NCBI RefSeq assembly: GCF_003841465.1
Contig: NZ_REFZ01000012.1
Span: 48,325-112,324 of the forward strand
Direction of reading: 5' to 3'
Source of the DNA: Natrarchaeobius oligotrophus
Lineage (GTDB): Archaea; Halobacteriota; Halobacteria; Halobacteriales; Natrialbaceae
Length of the DNA stretch: 64,000 bases
Shown here: positions 57,094 through 64,000 of the stretch, one piece after another
Position numbering within the stretch: position 1 is the first letter of the stretch
How the letters are laid out: each line of letters begins with the position of its first letter
Notes under the pieces: generated by a model
Seen by the model: only the letters and a program-made list of their open reading frames with translations
What the model was told of the DNA's origin: nothing
The model's database searches: none
Translations under genes and position numbers: made by a program

Positions 57094-59271
57094 ATGACAG
57101 TTCCGACGTTCGAACCTGACGACGAACCGGGAGTGACGATCGTCGACTCGATCGCGAATCGGCGATTCCCGCTCCGGACGGCGTCGGCGATCGATCCCCA
57201 CGAGGTCGACACCGACTGGTGTCCGTTCCCGATCGACTCGGCGATCGCGTTCGAGACCACGTCGGTCGTGCTGCCGTACGTCGTCCCGACCTGCGTGCGC
57301 GATCCCGACGGCGAGACGCTGGCCGACGCCGAACACTTCGCGTTCGAAACGTTCCCCGATGGCGAGTATCTGCTCGAGTTCACCGCGCCGATCAGGTTCT
57401 ATCTCCGGGTTCGAACCGAACTCACGGTCGCGTCGGCCGACGATCGGCTCGCGGTCGAGTTCGGCGACGAAACGCGCGTTCGACTGGGTGCCGTCTCGAC
57501 GCACGACCGACCCGCCGGTACGGTGACGACGACGGACGAACCGGCCGACCTCGCGCGTGCCGTTTCGACGTTCGGCTCGGCGCTGAAGACGACGACCGCC
57601 GAGCGATCGTTGCCGTCGTATCGCGGTCATCCGCCGCTGATCGACCTGGGCGACCGCGTCGACGTTCCCGCGGAGCTCGAGTCTCCCGACACCGGCGTCA
57701 CCATCGTCGCCCCCGAGGACCGCCTCGCCGTCTACGCGACCGCATCGCCCGCGTACTACCTCGGCGCGACGGTCGTCACGGGCGATCGGCCGCGCCTCGA
57801 GACCGACGCGGGGTTCGAGTACCCGCTCGGCAGTTCGCCAGCAGCGTTCGTCGCCGAGGTCGGGCGCGTTCTCAAACACGTCTTCGTCGTCGATACGGTG
57901 AGCAGAACGGAAGGGGTGTACGACGTCGGCCTCCGGGAACGGGAGCTGTTCGAGGCGACGGTCGACGTCGACCTCCCGTCGCTGTACGACGCCGCGCTTT
58001 CCGAACAACTGCCGACGATTCTCTCGATTCCGTTCGAGACGCTCGAGCCCGTCGCCCCGACGTGGCAGCTCACGACGTTCGTCACGCCCGGGCCAGCAAA
58101 CGCGACGGCGTTGCCGTTTCTGGCTTCCGACCTCTCGCTCGTCCGGATCGCCCCCACTCGCGCGTCGCGAACGCGGGCGGTGCCCGATCCGCCCGCCGAA
58201 GTGAACGCCTTGACCCGCTCGCGGAGCCGGACGGACGAAGCGGACGCCGGGGGAGCCGGGCGTGAGGGGCGGACGGTCGACGGGCGCGCGAACGGGGCGG
58301 ACGGCCTCCGGGACGGAGCGGGTACGGACGATCGGGGAGCCGACCGACGAGCCGTCTCCGACGCGTACGTCTCGCTCCCCGACACCGAGACGTTCGAGAC
58401 CGCGTGGCTCGGCACCGGCGTTCCCCTGGGTGCCAACAAACTGCACCCCGGCGCGTTCGTCAACGACCTCGAGCGCTCGCCGGCGGGCGACGCGATCGAG
58501 ATCACGGTCGTCTGTAACGATTCGCGGATGGTGGCCGAGTACGAGGCGAGCGAGGAGGGTCTCTACGGCAACCGCGACGAACTTCCGTTCGACGTCACCG
58601 TCCGTCGGACGCTGTCGGTCGAGGAACTCCGGGACGCGATCGCGGCGGAAACCGACTTTCTGCACTACATCGGCCACGTCGACGACGACGCGTTCGTCTG
58701 TCGGGACGGCACGCTCCCGGCGAACGAGCTGTCTCCGGTCGGCGTCGATACGTTCCTGATCAACGGCTGTCGCTCGTACGAGCCGGGGCTTCGGCTACTC
58801 GAGGCGGGGAGTTCGGCGGGAATCGTCACGCTGAGCGAGGTCGATAACCGGGACGCGACGGCGGTCGGCCGGCTGCTCGCCCAACTATTGAACTGCGGAT
58901 TCACGTTCCGGTCGGCGATGGAAATCGCCCGCGAGCATCGGATCGTCGGCAACCAGTACGTCGTCGTCGGCGACGGGAGCGTCGCAATCGCACAGTCGGG
59001 CGGCGGCGTTCCAAATCAGTGTCGCGTCGAGCCGACCGACGACGGCCGGTACGTGCTCCGCCAGCAGACCTACCACTCCCAGCACGGGGTCGGCGCGCTC
59101 TGTATCCCGTACCTCGACGAGATCGATCGGTACTGCCTGGCCGGAACGGAGCTTCCGCCCGTCACGCTGTCGGGGTCCGAACTCGAGCGGTTCTTCCAGC
59201 TCGAGGCGATCCCCGTCGTCTTCGACGGGACGTTCGGCTGGTCGACGGACGAGCGTCTGACTGGACCGTGA
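57094..59271 (+). CDS. CHAT (caspase-like) peptidase domain protein
   Basis: A 725-residue protein. Residues about 1-370 are an all-beta/mixed region with no TPR repeats (VTIVDSIANRRFPLRTASAI). A variable Arg/Asp/Gly-rich linker (about 375-430) follows. Residues 430-640 form a CHAT-type protease domain: FLHYIGHVDDDAFVCRDG provides the catalytic His (H528; alternative H524), and TFLINGCRSYEPGLRLLEAG provides the nucleophile C559, followed by SSAGIVTLSEV. The His-Cys order and the GCRS nucleophile are the clan CD/CHAT signature. The last 80 residues are a beta-rich cap. It probably forms a unit with the preceding HalOD1/DUF7504-like gene. Substrate unknown. Confidence 0.78.
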   Translation: MTVPTFEPDDEPGVTIVDSIANRRFPLRTASAIDPHEVDTDWCPFPIDSAIAFETTSVVLPYVVPTCVRDPDGETLADAEHFAFETFPDGEYLLEFTAPIRFYLRVRTELTVASADDRLAVEFGDETRVRLGAVSTHDRPAGTVTTTDEPADLARAVSTFGSALKTTTAERSLPSYRGHPPLIDLGDRVDVPAELESPDTGVTIVAPEDRLAVYATASPAYYLGATVVTGDRPRLETDAGFEYPLGSSPAAFVAEVGRVLKHVFVVDTVSRTEGVYDVGLRERELFEATVDVDLPSLYDAALSEQLPTILSIPFETLEPVAPTWQLTTFVTPGPANATALPFLASDLSLVRIAPTRASRTRAVPDPPAEVNALTRSRSRTDEADAGGAGREGRTVDGRANGADGLRDGAGTDDRGADRRAVSDAYVSLPDTETFETAWLGTGVPLGANKLHPGAFVNDLERSPAGDAIEITVVCNDSRMVAEYEASEEGLYGNRDELPFDVTVRRTLSVEELRDAIAAETDFLHYIGHVDDDAFVCRDGTLPANELSPVGVDTFLINGCRSYEPGLRLLEAGSSAGIVTLSEVDNRDATAVGRLLAQLLNCGFTFRSAMEIAREHRIVGNQYVVVGDGSVAIAQSGGGVPNQCRVEPTDDGRYVLRQQTYHSQHGVGALCIPYLDEIDRYCLAGTELPPVTLSGSELERFFQLEAIPVVFDGTFGWSTDERLTGP

Positions 59272-59434
59272 TCGCGTTCGCGAGATCGACCGGCCGGGGG
59301 GAACGGTCGTCGGCTTCGTCCGACGCTCGACCGTCGGTTCGCCCAGCTACCGGATAACGTTCGCTTATCGGAGACCGTCTGAAAAATCGTCGAACGAGCC
59401 GTGAGAGGCTCTTTCCGTTTCGTGGTTCGTCGAG

Positions 59435-59569
59435 CTACCAGATCGAGCCGTTGTTACCCGCGGCAACCGTTCCCGTCTGGGAAACGACGAGTGCCATCGC
59501 GAACAGGACGCCCATCAGTCGCGGGTGGTCGGCGAGAAACGCTCGTAAGGTGGTGTTACTATTTGACAT
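59435..59569 (-). CDS. 44-residue single-helix peptide (DUF7503-like)
   Basis: A small gene, MSNSNTTLRAFLADHPRLMG followed by a hydrophobic helix VLFAMALVVSQTGTVAAG and ending in NNGSIW. It could be a membrane-inserted peptide or a Sec-processed one with a VAAG cleavage site. I recall haloarchaeal micro-proteins of this pattern (DUF7503). A strong TATA element at 59597-59609 supports transcription. It lies convergently 163 bp from the CHAT gene; I suspect functional linkage (possible substrate or effector), which is inference only. Confidence 0.68.
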   Translation of the reverse strand: MSNSNTTLRAFLADHPRLMGVLFAMALVVSQTGTVAAGNNGSIW

Positions 59570-59596
59570 CGCAGTCGGTCGTACGTCGCGCCACGT

Positions 59597-59609
59597 GATA
59601 TATTTATGC
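59597..59609 (-). promoter_or_regulatory. TATA box of the 44-residue peptide gene
   Basis: Minus-strand GCATAAATATATC is centred about 33 bp before the ATG at 59569; it is among the strongest TATA elements in the window. Confidence 0.6.
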
Positions 59610-59798
59610 TAACAGATCCTGAGTAGAAGTAATTAGAACTTACACCTTCGACAAGGGATTTTATTTCTGTACTGATGAGAAAAATCATCGGGCATCGTAG
59701 CGTATCGTTGTGGCGATGACTTCCGCCTCGAGCGCGATCGTCCCCGCGCGGATCCGTCGGGCTTTTGCCCGCGGGCCCCCGACGAACGGGTACCGGGG

Positions 59799-61052
59799 AT
59801 GGCTCGCTATCACATCGAAACGTACGGCTGTACGTCCAATCGCGGAGAGAGCCGCGAGATCGAGCGGCGCCTCCGCGACGCGGGACACTACCGGGTCGAC
59901 GGCCCGGACGACGCCGACGTCGCCATCCTGAACACCTGTACCGTCGTCGAGAAGACCGAACGAAACATGCTCCGGCGTGCCCGGGAACTCGCGGACGAGA
60001 CGGCCGACCTCTACATCACGGGGTGTATGGCGCTCGCCCAGGGCGAGGAGTTCGCCCGCGCGGGCGTCGACGGGCGCGTCCTCCACTGGGACGAGGTTCC
60101 CGAAGCGGTCACCAACGGCGAGTGTCCGACGACGACGCCCGACGCCGAGCCCGTCCTGGACGGCGTCGTGGGAATCCTCCCCATCGCGCGCGGCTGTATG
60201 TCCGACTGCTCGTACTGCATCACCAAGCACGCGACGGGCAAGATCGACTCCCCGCCGATCGAGGAGAACGTCGAGAAAGCGCGCGCGCTGATTCACGCCG
60301 GCGCGAAAGAGATCCGCATCACGGGCCAGGACACCGGCGTCTACGGCTGGGACGACGGCGAGCGAACACTCCACGATCTGCTCGAGCGGATCTGTGCGAT
60401 CGACGGCGAGTTTCGCGTTCGCGTGGGGATGGCGAACCCGAAGGGCGTCCACGGCATCCGCGAGGAACTCGCCGACGTTTTCGCCGACAACGACGAACTC
60501 TACGACTTCCTGCACGCGCCCGTCCAGTCTGGATCGAACGACGTGCTCGCCGACATGCGCCGACAGCACCAGGTCGAGGAGTACGTCGAGGTCGTCGAGA
60601 CCTTCGATCGGCACCTCGAGTACTGGACGCTCTCGACGGATTTCATCGTCGGATTCCCGACCGAGACCGACCGCGACCACGAACAGTCGATGGCGCTCCT
60701 GTGCGAGACCCGCCCGGAGAAGGTCAACGTGACGCGCTTTTCGAAGCGGCCGGGAACCGACGCCGCCGACATGAGGGGGCTCGGCGGGACGATCAAAAAA
60801 GAGCGCTCGAGGGAGATGAGCGCAACGAAGCGAGAGATCGTCGGGGCTGCCTACGCCGACATGGTCGGCCAGACGCGCGAGGACGTCCTCGTCGTCGAGG
60901 AGGGGACCGCCGACTCCGTCAAGTGTCGCGACTCGGCGTACCGACAGCTCATCGTCCGGAACGCGAGCGAGTACGGCATCGAGCCCGGCGACTTCGTCGA
61001 CCTCGAGGTGACGGCCCACGAGACGATGTACGCCTTCGGCGAGCCGGTCTGA
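59799..61052 (+). CDS. tRNA (t6A37) methylthiotransferase, MtaB/CDKAL1 type
   Basis: A 417-residue radical-SAM methylthiotransferase that turns t6A37 of ANN-decoding tRNAs into ms2t6A. The N-terminal UPF0004 cysteines are C11, C47 and C76 (ETYGCTSNRGE, NTCTVVE, TGCMA). The SAM cluster is C133-C137-C140 in ARGCMSDCSYCITKHATGK. The C-terminal TRAM domain (about 355-415) closes the protein. The archaeal/eukaryotic CDKAL1 branch fits the CTSNRGESREIE start. A GGGC-TTTT-GCCC inverted repeat lies at 59759-59770 over the region 30-40 bp upstream. Confidence 0.92.
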   Translation: MARYHIETYGCTSNRGESREIERRLRDAGHYRVDGPDDADVAILNTCTVVEKTERNMLRRARELADETADLYITGCMALAQGEEFARAGVDGRVLHWDEVPEAVTNGECPTTTPDAEPVLDGVVGILPIARGCMSDCSYCITKHATGKIDSPPIEENVEKARALIHAGAKEIRITGQDTGVYGWDDGERTLHDLLERICAIDGEFRVRVGMANPKGVHGIREELADVFADNDELYDFLHAPVQSGSNDVLADMRRQHQVEEYVEVVETFDRHLEYWTLSTDFIVGFPTETDRDHEQSMALLCETRPEKVNVTRFSKRPGTDAADMRGLGGTIKKERSREMSATKREIVGAAYADMVGQTREDVLVVEEGTADSVKCRDSAYRQLIVRNASEYGIEPGDFVDLEVTAHETMYAFGEPV

Positions 61053-61128
61053 GCACCGATCCCCGTTTCCCGTCGGCGGGGAACGTGAACGATAAGACGA
61101 ACGGAATCGGTACTCCATCACAACCGAC

Positions 61129-61347
61129 ATGGGGTTCTCCCTCGACGAACCGCGAAAACCGCCCGCCGTCTTCGCCCTCGAGTTGATCGCGCTGTCGTTC
61201 GGGCCGCCGCTCGTTCTGGGGTTCGGTCTCGCCGCGGCGAGCGGTCCCGAACAGTTCCTGCCCGGCGTCGCGGTCGGCGCGGTCGTCGGCGTGTCTGCGG
61301 CCTCGCTGCGAAACGAGTTACGCGGCGCTCGAGCGAAGCGCGAGTGA
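61129..61347 (+). CDS. Small two-helix membrane protein (72 residues)
   Basis: A 72-residue protein. The polar N-terminus MGFSLDEPRKPPA is followed by helices at about 14-36 (VFALELIALSFGPPLVLGFGL) and 44-60 (LPGVAVGAVVGVSAAS), and a basic C-terminus RNELRGARAKRE, suggesting the C-terminus is inside. It lies 76 bp after the methylthiotransferase gene. Not a family I can name. Confidence 0.62.
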   Translation: MGFSLDEPRKPPAVFALELIALSFGPPLVLGFGLAAASGPEQFLPGVAVGAVVGVSAASLRNELRGARAKRE

Positions 61348-61381
61348 GCACGTTTCGATCAGGAGATCGATGCGAATCCGA

Positions 61382-61921
61382 TCACTCGAAGACGACGGCG
61401 GAGCCGTCGTTCGGCACGGTCGCTCCCGCTTGCTCGGCGAACGCCTCGTGAACTCGGTCGTACGTCTCCTCGAGAGCCTCGACGATGACCGTCGTGTCGC
61501 TCAACACCGGCATGAAATTCGTGTCGCCGTGCCAGCGCGGAACGACGTGGGTGTGGAGGTGATCGCCGATCGAACCGCCCGCACCCTCACCGAGGTTGAG
61601 CCCGGCGTTGAATCCGTCGGGCTCGAGGGCGACCTCGAGGGCGTCGAAGGTTCGCTGTTTCAGGCGGGCGTGATCGAGCAGCTGGTCGTCGGTCAGGTCG
61701 CCGTACTCGCCGGTGTGAACGCGCGGGATCACCATCGCATGACCGGGATTGTACGGGTAGTTATTCAACAGGACGAACGCGTGCTCGCTCCGTGCGACGA
61801 GGAGGTTCGTCCGATCGTCGTCGCGCTCCGGAAGCTCACAGAAGACGCAGCCGTCGACGTCGGGGACGTCTGCCTCGCGTTTGACCCACTCGATCCGCCA
61901 GGGTGCGAACACCTGGTCCAT
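61382..61921 (-). CDS. HIT-family nucleotide hydrolase
   Basis: A 179-residue histidine-triad protein of the HIT/FHIT-like branch. The catalytic triad HLHTHVVPRW puts H121, H123 and H125 (active His) in position. The N-terminal zinc-binding motif is VDGCVFCEL (C25, C28), paired with NNYPYNPGHAMVIPRVHTGEY. These enzymes hydrolyse AMP-linked or dinucleoside polyphosphates. The start MDQVFAPWRIEWVK at 61921 is the typical family start. Longer in-frame extension to 62122 was rejected. Convergent with the small membrane gene. Confidence 0.9.
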   Translation of the reverse strand: MDQVFAPWRIEWVKREADVPDVDGCVFCELPERDDDRTNLLVARSEHAFVLLNNYPYNPGHAMVIPRVHTGEYGDLTDDQLLDHARLKQRTFDALEVALEPDGFNAGLNLGEGAGGSIGDHLHTHVVPRWHGDTNFMPVLSDTTVIVEALEETYDRVHEAFAEQAGATVPNDGSAVVFE

Positions 61922-62062
61922 ACCCGGTGGGACTCGCGGCGATCCTATACTGGTTGCGTTCTCTCGGCGATCGGCGGCGGTGCGAGCGTCGTGTGAGCGA
62001 ATCCGGCCCGTACACAGCCCCGAAACGGCCGCGCTGGACGACTCACGCTTCGATATGAAGCG

Positions 62063-62075
62063 TGGCTTTAAGCCA
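62063..62075 (+). promoter_or_regulatory. Palindromic TATA region TGGCTT-T-AAGCCA
   Basis: A perfect 6-bp inverted repeat includes the TATA-like CTTTAAGCC, about 28 bp before the ATG at 62097. A second small palindrome, CTTC-GATAT-GAAG, lies just upstream (62048-62060). Confidence 0.5.
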
Positions 62076-62096
62076 ATACTATCAGAAGTACCGACA

Positions 62097-62297
62097 ATGG
62101 CAACGACAGATGACTCATTCAACGGGATGACCGAACACTGCGACAGCTGCGACCTGGAGACGCTCCACGAGGTTTCCGTGCAGATCCGAACCGAAAGCAG
62201 GAAAGAGGAAAACGCACAGTTCTCGCGCGAACCCTACCGCGTGAGCGAGTGCCAGCGGTGTGGAAACCGCACGAGTCAGCGGATGAACAACGCCTGA
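62097..62297 (+). CDS. Small zinc-binding protein (66 residues)
   Basis: A 66-residue protein with two cysteine pairs: MTEHCDSCDLETLHEV and SECQRCGNRTSQRM, the CxxC...CxxC of a zinc ribbon. The middle VQIRTESRKEENAQFSREPYR is a hydrophilic beta-hairpin-like linker. I believe it belongs to a conserved haloarchaeal zinc-ribbon family (DUF7835-like), and a nucleic-acid or protein adaptor role is plausible. The TATA box at 62063-62075 supports start 62097; MTEH ten codons later is an alternative. Confidence 0.78.
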   Translation: MATTDDSFNGMTEHCDSCDLETLHEVSVQIRTESRKEENAQFSREPYRVSECQRCGNRTSQRMNNA

Positions 62298-62416
62298 TAC
62301 GGTCCCGAATCGAGAGCATCGGTCAGAACGCTCGGTCTCCCGCGTTCGAAACGACGTTCACCCCCCCTACCCCTCCGAACGCGTCGGCCATCGTGCCGAT
62401 CGCGGCTCTTTCGTTC

Positions 62417-63313
62417 TCACTCAGTCGTAACTTCACAACCGCTTTCGGTGACGATCAGCGTGTGTTCCTTCTGACTCACGAGACAGCCGTCGTCCTCCTT
62501 GAGCACCGGGTAGCCGTGGACGATGTCGCTTCGCTTGAGCCGGCGAAGCGCCATCTTCGGACGATCCGTCTCGAGCCACCGCGTCGCGAACGGGAGCGTC
62601 CGGAACTCCTCGGTGATCTGGTCGAGCGCCGCCCGCGCCTGTCGATTGCGGACGTTGCCCTCGCGCTCGAGCGAGAAGATCTCCTCCGAACTCCCCTCGG
62701 TGACCTTGCCGCCGCCGTCGGTCGCGAAGGGTTCGATGGCGACGACGTCGCCGACCTCGAGCGTCGTCCCCTGCGAAACGGCGCGGTTCGGGATGTTCGG
62801 GCTCGTGTGCTGTTCCCAGTGGCCGAGGCCGTGGCCGGTGAGGTTGACGACGGGGTTGAAGCCGTAGCCGTCGATGACGTCCTCGATCTCGGCACCGATC
62901 TCGCCGGTCTCGACGCCGGGTTCGATGACGTCGATCGCGGCTTCGAGCGCCTCTTCGGGTGCCTCAGCCAGTTCGGGGTTGCCAGAGAGGTCAACGGTGA
63001 TCGCGGTGTCTGCGAGCCAGCCGTCGACGTGGACGCCGATGTCGAGGTTGATCATCTCCTCGCCGAACGTCGAGTCGTCGTCGATCGACGGCGTCGCGTG
63101 AGCCGCTTCTTCGTCGATCGAGATGTTGACGGGAAACGCCGGTTTGCCGCCGAGTTCCCGGATTCGGTCCTCGGCGTACTCCGCGACCTCGAGGTGACTC
63201 GCGCCGACCTCGACGCGCTCGGCCGTCTCCTCGCGCACCTGCGAGAGGATTCGCCCGGCTTCGCGGTGTTTTTCGTACTGCTCGGACTCCAGATCCACCT
63301 CGGATTCGGCCAT
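62417..63313 (-). CDS. map: Methionine aminopeptidase, type II
   Basis: A 298-residue metallopeptidase that removes the initiator Met. Dinuclear metal ligands are visible: D91 and D102 (LDIGVHVDGWLADTAITVD), the His in LTGHGLGHWEQHTSP (about 160), the Glu in VVAIEPFATDGGG (about 193), and the last Glu in SQKEHTLIVTE. The type II insert (about 60 residues around REGNVRNRQARAAL) is present. The start at 63313 (MAESEVDLES) is the family start; longer in-frame extension was rejected. Bases 62581-62700 of this gene recur, inverted, at the end of the window. Confidence 0.93.
   Translation of the reverse strand: MAESEVDLESEQYEKHREAGRILSQVREETAERVEVGASHLEVAEYAEDRIRELGGKPAFPVNISIDEEAAHATPSIDDDSTFGEEMINLDIGVHVDGWLADTAITVDLSGNPELAEAPEEALEAAIDVIEPGVETGEIGAEIEDVIDGYGFNPVVNLTGHGLGHWEQHTSPNIPNRAVSQGTTLEVGDVVAIEPFATDGGGKVTEGSSEEIFSLEREGNVRNRQARAALDQITEEFRTLPFATRWLETDRPKMALRRLKRSDIVHGYPVLKEDDGCLVSQKEHTLIVTESGCEVTTE
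62581..62700 (-). repeat. Left arm of a 120-bp perfect inverted duplication (inside map)
   Basis: These 120 bases, the part of map encoding about residues 205-244 (EEIFSLEREGNVRNRQARAA and flanks), match 63881-64000 exactly in reverse orientation. Outside it, base 62701 differs from the corresponding 63880, with a 3-bp GTC identity just beyond. Confidence 0.9.
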
Positions 63314-63408
63314 GCACCGGGCTTGTACCGGTCGACAAAAAGAGGTTCCGCTCCGTTCGATCGCCGACCTCGGACGTCGCGTCGAACGCGAAGCACTTCG
63401 CTCGAGCG

Positions 63409-63528
63409 TCAGGCCGATCGGTCGCCGATCCAGTCGCACTCGGGACAGGCGTCGAGACCCTGAACGTTGGACAGCGTGGCGTCGCAGTGGGGACACCGGC
63501 GTGCGGCGTGGTGCGGTGGCTGCAGCAT
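63409..63528 (-). CDS. 39-residue zinc micro-protein (HVO_2753-like)
   Basis: A 39-residue protein, [20 protein letters not shown] and then ECDW, with two CPxC knuckles (C12/C15 and C29/C32), matching the short haloarchaeal zinc-finger micro-proteins exemplified by HVO_2753. The knuckle spacing and the WIGD ending support this. A GTTTTATTATC TATA box lies about 28 bp before its ATG. HVO_2753 has been linked to swarming and biofilm formation in Haloferax; that role is extrapolated here. Upstream of the aminopeptidase gene on the same strand. Confidence 0.78.
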   Translation of the reverse strand: MLQPPHHAARRCPHCDATLSNVQGLDACPECDWIGDRSA

Positions 63529-63550
63529 CGATCGAGCAAACGCGAACGAC

Positions 63551-63561
63551 GATAATAAAAC
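63551..63561 (-). promoter_or_regulatory. TATA box of the zinc micro-protein gene
   Basis: Minus-strand GTTTTATTATC is centred about 28 bp before the ATG at 63528. Confidence 0.6.
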
Positions 63562-63594
63562 TACCTGACGTCGATCGTCGAAACCGGGTGGGTA

Positions 63595-63882
63595 CTACGC
63601 CGACGCGTCCGAAGCGCGAGCGGTCTGCATCGCCCGGCTACTGTACGCCGAACCGAACGATCCGGACGAGTCGACGACGATCACACCGGCGCTCGAACCG
63701 GTGAGCTCTCCGAACTCCTCGATCGCGAGATCGGCTGCGGCCTGGGCCTCGAGGCCGCGTTCGACGTGACTCGCGACGCGACGTGAGAGGGTGACGCGGG
63801 CGATGTCTTCGCCCGCCCCCGTCGCGCTGACGGCCGCGGCCGGCGAGCAGTAGAACCCGCAACCGACCTGCGGAACGTCGCC
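63595..63882 (-). CDS. C-terminal part of an isoaspartyl peptidase/L-asparaginase (5' end missing)
   Basis: The last 95-96 codons of an Ntn-hydrolase of the plant-type asparaginase family. VPQVGCGFYCSPAAAVSATG, followed by AGEDIARVTL, is the region after the autocleavage Thr (the TGAGE motif). IEEFGELTGSSAGVIVVDSS and YSSRAMQT are the usual C-terminus. The nucleophile Thr and the N-terminal half are absent, because at 63881 the sequence switches to an inverted copy of part of the map gene. It is therefore a truncated gene, or an artefact at an assembly junction. Confidence 0.78.
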   Translation of the reverse strand, partial: GDVPQVGCGFYCSPAAAVSATGAGEDIARVTLSRRVASHVERGLEAQAAADLAIEEFGELTGSSAGVIVVDSSGSFGSAYSSRAMQTARASDASA

Positions 63883-64000
63883 GAGGGGAGTTCGGAGGAG
63901 ATCTTCTCGCTCGAGCGCGAGGGCAACGTCCGCAATCGACAGGCGCGGGCGGCGCTCGACCAGATCACCGAGGAGTTCCGGACGCTCCCGTTCGCGACGC
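63881..64000 (+). repeat. Right arm of the 120-bp inverted duplication, continuing past the window end
   Basis: From CCGAGGGGAG at 63881 to the last base, this is a perfect reverse-complement copy of 62581-62700. It cuts off the asparaginase reading frame. The arms are separated by 1180 bp and the match is still perfect at base 64000, so the true length is unknown. Confidence 0.9.

Noticed and set aside
59759..59770. GGGC-TTTT-GCCC as a terminator of the small peptide unit
   Set aside because: It lies upstream of the methylthiotransferase start and away from any gene end on that strand, so a promoter-associated palindrome or chance is more likely.
63638..63862. Small Arg-rich protein on the minus strand
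   Set aside because: It is a shadow frame of the asparaginase C-terminus read in another phase.
1..64000. tRNA, rRNA, 7S RNA or RNase P RNA genes
   Set aside because: I scanned for TTCGAAT/TTCAAAT T-loop patterns and large RNA cores by eye and found none; a covariance-model search would be decisive.

Overview
The window is a stretch of chromosome from a high-GC extreme halophile (class Halobacteria; the gene content would fit the Natrialbales, but the order is a guess). The evidence is the acidic proteins, coenzyme F420 genes (cofG, cofC), a CetZ tubulin, a SAMP1-type ubiquitin-like modifier, HalOD1 domains, archaeal HerA/NurA, GatD, and many genes with a TATA box about 26-30 bp before the start codon, implying leaderless mRNAs. 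I saw no rRNA, tRNA, CRISPR array, insertion sequence or replication origin.

Left edge (1-1600): an AT-rich segment with the start of a secreted protein abuts a 43-codon remnant of the 3' end of serS, then a two-gene toxin-antitoxin-like cassette. This looks like the border of an inserted element. 1.6-20 kb: cofG, a Tat-exported protein, a P-loop kinase, a RIC-type Fe-S repair protein, three tandem paralogous four-helix membrane proteins, an AbrB/PIN module, a copper lipoprotein, an HPP membrane protein, PspA, and herA and nurA separated by two small genes. 20-30 kb: gpmI, a GAF histidine kinase, an O-acetylhomoserine sulfhydrylase, a membrane-anchored PLD protein, an EEP-fold hydrolase, an Lrp-like/TrkA/Lrp-like potassium-regulation set and a solitary E1-alpha dehydrogenase.

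30-45 kb: tmk, an NDUFA9-like reductase, cetZ1-cofC, a dgcN-dgcA pair for D-glutamate catabolism, a Vms1/ANKZF1-like ribosome-rescue factor, gatD, a SAMP1 homologue with an unexpected C-terminal tail, vapBC and a K+ channel. 45-51 kb forms a nucleoside-catabolism neighbourhood: deoC, ribose-1,5-bisphosphate isomerase, a PfkB kinase and a nucleoside phosphorylase. A lipoprotein gene at 50645-51417 is broken by a 1-nt frameshift.

51-64 kb: a zinc protein, an amphi-Trp/YegP protein, DUF547 and AI-2E proteins. Then comes the most unusual cluster: a DUF7344-like regulator, a HalOD1/DUF7504-like protein, a CHAT (caspase-like) protease with an apparent His/Cys dyad, and a convergent 44-residue single-helix peptide. 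The cluster suggests an uncharacterised haloarchaeal protease/signalling system. It is followed by a tRNA methylthiotransferase, a HIT hydrolase, zinc micro-proteins and methionine aminopeptidase. The last 120 bases are a perfect inverted copy of part of the aminopeptidase gene and cut off an asparaginase-type gene, so this is either a real inverted duplication or an assembly fold-back.

Intergenic spacers repeatedly carry degenerate short tandem arrays (19, 20, about 30 or 42 nt units) and small palindromes centred on TATA boxes. Most long antisense reading frames are by-products of high GC and are not annotated.
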